A DNA stretch of 33,012 nucleotides from Verrucomicrobiales bacterium (lineage in GTDB: Bacteria > Verrucomicrobiota > Verrucomicrobiia > Limisphaerales > UBA9464). Position 1 is the first letter of the stretch, and each line of letters opens with the position of its first letter. The DNA lies in contig JAIXZE010000210.1 of assembly GCA_027489875.1 (NCBI GenBank), positions 1 through 33,012 on the forward strand, in the 5' to 3' direction. The translations under genes and the position numbers were made by a program. Of this stretch, positions 31,101 through 33,012 are shown piece after piece. The notes beneath the pieces were generated by a model. That model saw only the letters and a program-made list of their open reading frames with translations. It did not search any database and was not told the DNA's origin.

Positions 31101-33012
31101 TCGTCTTGGGGCCGAACTCATGACATTGCTCCGGTCGCAGCTCCTGCGTGACCTTCACGCCGATGCTGTTGTCCCCGATCGCCGCCTGCGCGCTCGCCTC
31201 AGCGTTGATGGCATTGACGCAGATCTTCCCGGTGCCCTTTCCATTGCAGTAGGTATAGGACCCGCTCACGCCACCCATGATGCCTACCGTCGCGGTCGCC
31301 CCGTAACTGGACTCGGGCAACCCCGGTTCCTCGACCGTCAACTTGGCAGCGGCACCGCAGTTCACACCGGCCGGGATCTCCGCGGTGAACGTGGCGCACA
31401 CCTTGGGATTCTTGAAGTGGCAATCCGTGCTGCCGTTTGCGGATCCCTTGATCTTTCCGCTAATGACAAGGTCACACCCGATGCCCGCCTCCAGGGTGAC
31501 GAAGGCTGCTCCCTGTGCCTGGCCCTTGCGGATGCGTTTTCCGACCAGCGGAATCGCGAAGTTGAGCGCACCCTCCGCCTCCACCGCGCCTTCGAGCTTC
31601 AACCCTTTGCCCTCCTCGTCGCAGCAGGTGCAGAGCTTCACCTGACCGTTGATCTTCAACTCTGCAGCCCCATTCACCGGCGCGAGGAACGCCGTCGCCG
31701 TCGAATTCACCGCCGCCCCGATGATCCCGCTGCTCGCGCCGATCTCGAAGCATCTGGGGACGAATCCCTGCGCTGCGCAGTCACACGGCTCCTTCACCTC
31801 GATGCTCCGGCGCACGCCGAATCCCTGGCCATAGTTGCCACCGGCAGCCACTCCACCGCCGCCACCGTAGCCCCCTCCACCACCGCCGCCCCCGCCTCCG
31901 CCTCCGCCACTCCCACCACCACCGCAGTTCGAACCGGTGCGTATCGAAATCCCCGTGCTGTAACTCGGCGTCAGCTTCCCGCACTTCAGCGTGTGGCGTA
32001 CCCGGCCGCCGCCCCAGCACGGACCCGTGCCCGCCGCCGGTCGCGCCAATCGGTTCGCCACCACCGTCGCCCCGCGCGACCCACCGCCCCCGCCCACACG
32101 CCGGATCGTCACCGGCACCACCAGCGAACTCTGTGCCGGCAACGTCCCGAACTCCGTCGTCAGGGGTGTGAAGGTAAAGTCCGGATGCGCATCAAAACCG
32201 ATGGTGACATCTTGCGCTGCGATCAGGCCATGGTTGGAAATCGCGATGTCCACCTGCATCTCGTCCCCGGTGAAATCCAACAGATCGATGAACGACGGTT
32301 CCACCGTCACCACCGGCACCGGCACGACCGTCTCGAACACCGTCTCGATGACGATCAAGGTCCGGTCCTCGATCTCGGTCGGCACCACCGTCCAGTTGTA
32401 CTCCACCGTCTGGCGCGACAGGAACGCGGTCACGAGGTTCGTCTGCCCCGCGGCCACCAGCGGATTCAGGCGTTCACTGGTGTGCTTCTCCGCGCTGATC
32501 TGCACGTCGTAATACGCCTCGGGAATGTCCCGCACAACGAACTCACCACGCGCATCCGTCACGCCTTTCGTGACCACCACGCCGGACAACAGGTCACGCA
32601 CCACCACCGTGGCGTTCGTCACGCGTGGGTTGCCCTCGGCGTAGTACGTGAACTCATCCTCAACCTGGACCAGCAGGGTTCCCTTGGCGTCCGACAACGC
32701 GCGGAACTCGAACGGAAGGCTCGCACCCGACGTCGCCGAGTTGAGCGCCATTGCCCCCGCGTATGCCCCCAACTCCAGGTCCGCCGGCGGCGTCAGCAGC
32801 AGTGTCACATGGTTCGTCCCGCCAGGCGGGATGGCGGGAATCGGATTCTCTCCAGCCACCGCCACCCAGGCAAAATCCGGCAACGACAACACCAACGGCT
32901 CCGTCGCCACGGCACCGAGGTTCACGATATCAAAGCCAACCGCCGTCTGGCGTCCCCGTACCATTCCCGCCACGAGCGAACCCGGACGCACCACCAGCAA
33001 CGGCCGCGGAAC
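28165..33012 (-). CDS. Giant secreted multidomain protein, 5' end outside window
   Basis: The frame is open to the window edge, so at least 1615 residues are visible and the true start lies beyond; a TTG at 33000 is not a credible start. From the N-terminal side: an NEW3/CARDB-like beta unit, a carboxypeptidase-regulatory-like domain at about 32690-32480 (GTLLVQVEDE, VTDARGEFVVRDIP), another beta unit, a long Gly-run at about 31840-31926, a Cys-rich region to about 30890 (CTCCDEEGKG, CDCAAQGFVPRC), beta domains, an Fn3-like domain near 29670-29390, two cadherin/Ig-like repeats (VDEGSPVTL and VNEGQILTF, about 29360-28800), a cohesin-like domain about 28790-28385 (VLRGGSASVPVDLETP) and a C-terminal module ending YFRSRRLP. 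It appears to be a surface or adhesive protein; no catalytic motif was recognised. Cysteine richness suggests disulfides or metal. Confidence 0.85.
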   Translation of the reverse strand, partial: VPRPLLVVRPGSLVAGMVRGRQTAVGFDIVNLGAVATEPLVLSLPDFAWVAVAGENPIPAIPPGGTNHVTLLLTPPADLELGAYAGAMALNSATSGASLPFEFRALSDAKGTLLVQVEDEFTYYAEGNPRVTNATVVVRDLLSGVVVTKGVTDARGEFVVRDIPEAYYDVQISAEKHTSERLNPLVAAGQTNLVTAFLSRQTVEYNWTVVPTEIEDRTLIVIETVFETVVPVPVVTVEPSFIDLLDFTGDEMQVDIAISNHGLIAAQDVTIGFDAHPDFTFTPLTTEFGTLPAQSSLVVPVTIRRVGGGGGSRGATVVANRLARPAAGTGPCWGGGRVRHTLKCGKLTPSYSTGISIRTGSNCGGGGSGGGGGGGGGGGGGYGGGGGVAAGGNYGQGFGVRRSIEVKEPCDCAAQGFVPRCFEIGASSGIIGAAVNSTATAFLAPVNGAAELKINGQVKLCTCCDEEGKGLKLEGAVEAEGALNFAIPLVGKRIRKGQAQGAAFVTLEAGIGCDLVISGKIKGSANGSTDCHFKNPKVCATFTAEIPAGVNCGAAAKLTVEEPGLPESSYGATATVGIMGGVSGSYTYCNGKGTGKICVNAINAEASAQAAIGDNSIGVKVTQELRPEQCHEFGPKTSLAGMPEYIQDAIRQMRTFAENVEKEYVARSQAAAPGLTRPATPTRVARIGQRSAAPAAGEEGICAQVKLRLEQELVLTRSAFRGTLELINKDPLNGLDAIAVSVQVWNTNGVSATDLFGFRTPELRGLNAVDGTGVLGTDATGSASFVLVPTRDAAPEGPTQYGVGGFLTYRIEGKLVTVPLAPVTITVFPDPRLVVQYFHQRDVFSDDPFTRDVIEPTVPFNLAVMVANRGKGDARNVRIISSQPEIVENEKGLAIDFKIIATEVAGKSLTPGLTADFGLIAGGDIGIGRWLLTSTLQGLFLDYSATFEHLDSLGKTNLSLVEAVTIHEMNRLVEAGGAFSDGKPDFLVNDWPDADDMPDTLYLSDGRTNLVTLVASAEVNGTLAGANRQVQLAATVGEGWSYFRLRDPANGQFRLKRVTRSDGFEVSVQTNAWVTDRTFVGRGKRPTYENMLHLLDHDSTGRYILEYEDLPSVDLVAPVSRVAALPASSYATIPLLWTGGDEPGGSGLVGFDVYVSVDDGPFAPWLQSTQVRGAVYRGEPGRRYAFYSVAVDKAGNREQAPLQPDAVTRVNLANVAPTIAAVDPVTVDEGSPVTLQLAGNDPDLPSQTLTWMLGSGAPAGVVIDAATGRLTWETGEANGPSIVEFRVMVQDNGVPALFGTNTVRINVREVNRAPILLDVADMQVNEGQILTFPLAAVDADRPAQSLTFQLEGVVPSGMTVNPLTGVVRWVPGAAQGGRTYGVTARVTDNGAPPLSAATTFRVNVRDTQGDFALRLGTTNVLRGGSASVPVDLETPLELRALRFGLTVPVTALEALQLAPVAVELGTATVVPDGPGRSRLEFTAASGATFLGAQRLARLGFSAPAGNESVALTLAPELVEAVRVDGVVVTRPRVIPGRVFVLGDAPLLDLVARGATAELHVYGKAGLRYQVESADSLDPGATWVPEGTHTSNGDVWVIPFTPAAAGDGYFRSRRLP

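Overview
The window looks like a chromosomal piece of a high-GC member of the Verrucomicrobiota, probably near the Pedosphaera/Limisphaerales group. This rests on very large secreted beta-sandwich proteins, a pair of CotH-kinase proteins, a histidyl-tRNA synthetase with a plastid/planctomycete-like motif 3, short palindromic repeats scattered between genes, and translation starts that mostly lack a Shine-Dalgarno sequence. The taxonomic placement is inference; no rRNA is present.

Layout. 1-2982: two consecutive secreted CotH-type kinase proteins (the first cut by the window edge), both with glycine-rich inserts. 3222-3629: a small tandem-ACT protein. 3658-6322 (minus strand): hisS, an HU/IHF-type DNA-binding protein ending in a clear intrinsic terminator, a NIL-domain protein, and a CysO/MoaD-like sulfur carrier with a Gly-Gly tail. 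6464-7882: a phosphohexomutase, divergent from the sulfur-carrier pair. 8028-16045: the rod-shape (elongasome) cluster mreB-mreC-mreD-mrdA-rodA followed by an RNase E/G with an unusual His/Asp-rich and Arg/Gly-rich N-terminal extension; a PHP-domain lipoprotein and a conserved-looking unknown protein follow. 18243-19636: a LuxR-type response regulator and a HEAT-like repeat protein. 19771-26820: one 2349-residue secreted protein. 27491-27970 (minus): dps. 28165-33012 (minus): a second giant secreted protein, 5' end outside the window.

How the genes work together. The phosphohexomutase (sugar phosphates for envelope precursors) precedes the machinery that inserts lateral-wall peptidoglycan: MreB filaments, MreC/MreD scaffold, RodA polymerase and PBP2 transpeptidase. 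The HU/IHF, response regulator and Dps genes are general nucleoid, signalling and stress functions. The outer parts of the window carry large extracellular proteins built from LTD, Calx-beta-like, CARDB/DUF11-like, propeller-like, cadherin/Ig-like and cohesin-like modules, probably surface or adhesive proteins.

Most striking observations: (1) a 227-bp near-identical copy of the 3' part of the HEAT-like gene lies immediately downstream of the 7-kb giant gene, supplies that gene's stop codon, and carries an in-frame 114-bp deletion between 11-bp direct repeats; (2) the His/Asp-rich extension on RNase E/G; (3) two kinds of intergenic palindromic repeat, a GTAGGCCG-type REP-like family in three copies and a six-hairpin cluster at 27225-27432; (4) a shared short module ending in an FYR/FFR/YFR motif in three unrelated secreted proteins; (5) the NIL plus CysO-like pair. 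No CRISPR array, tRNA, rRNA, transposase or prophage gene was seen.
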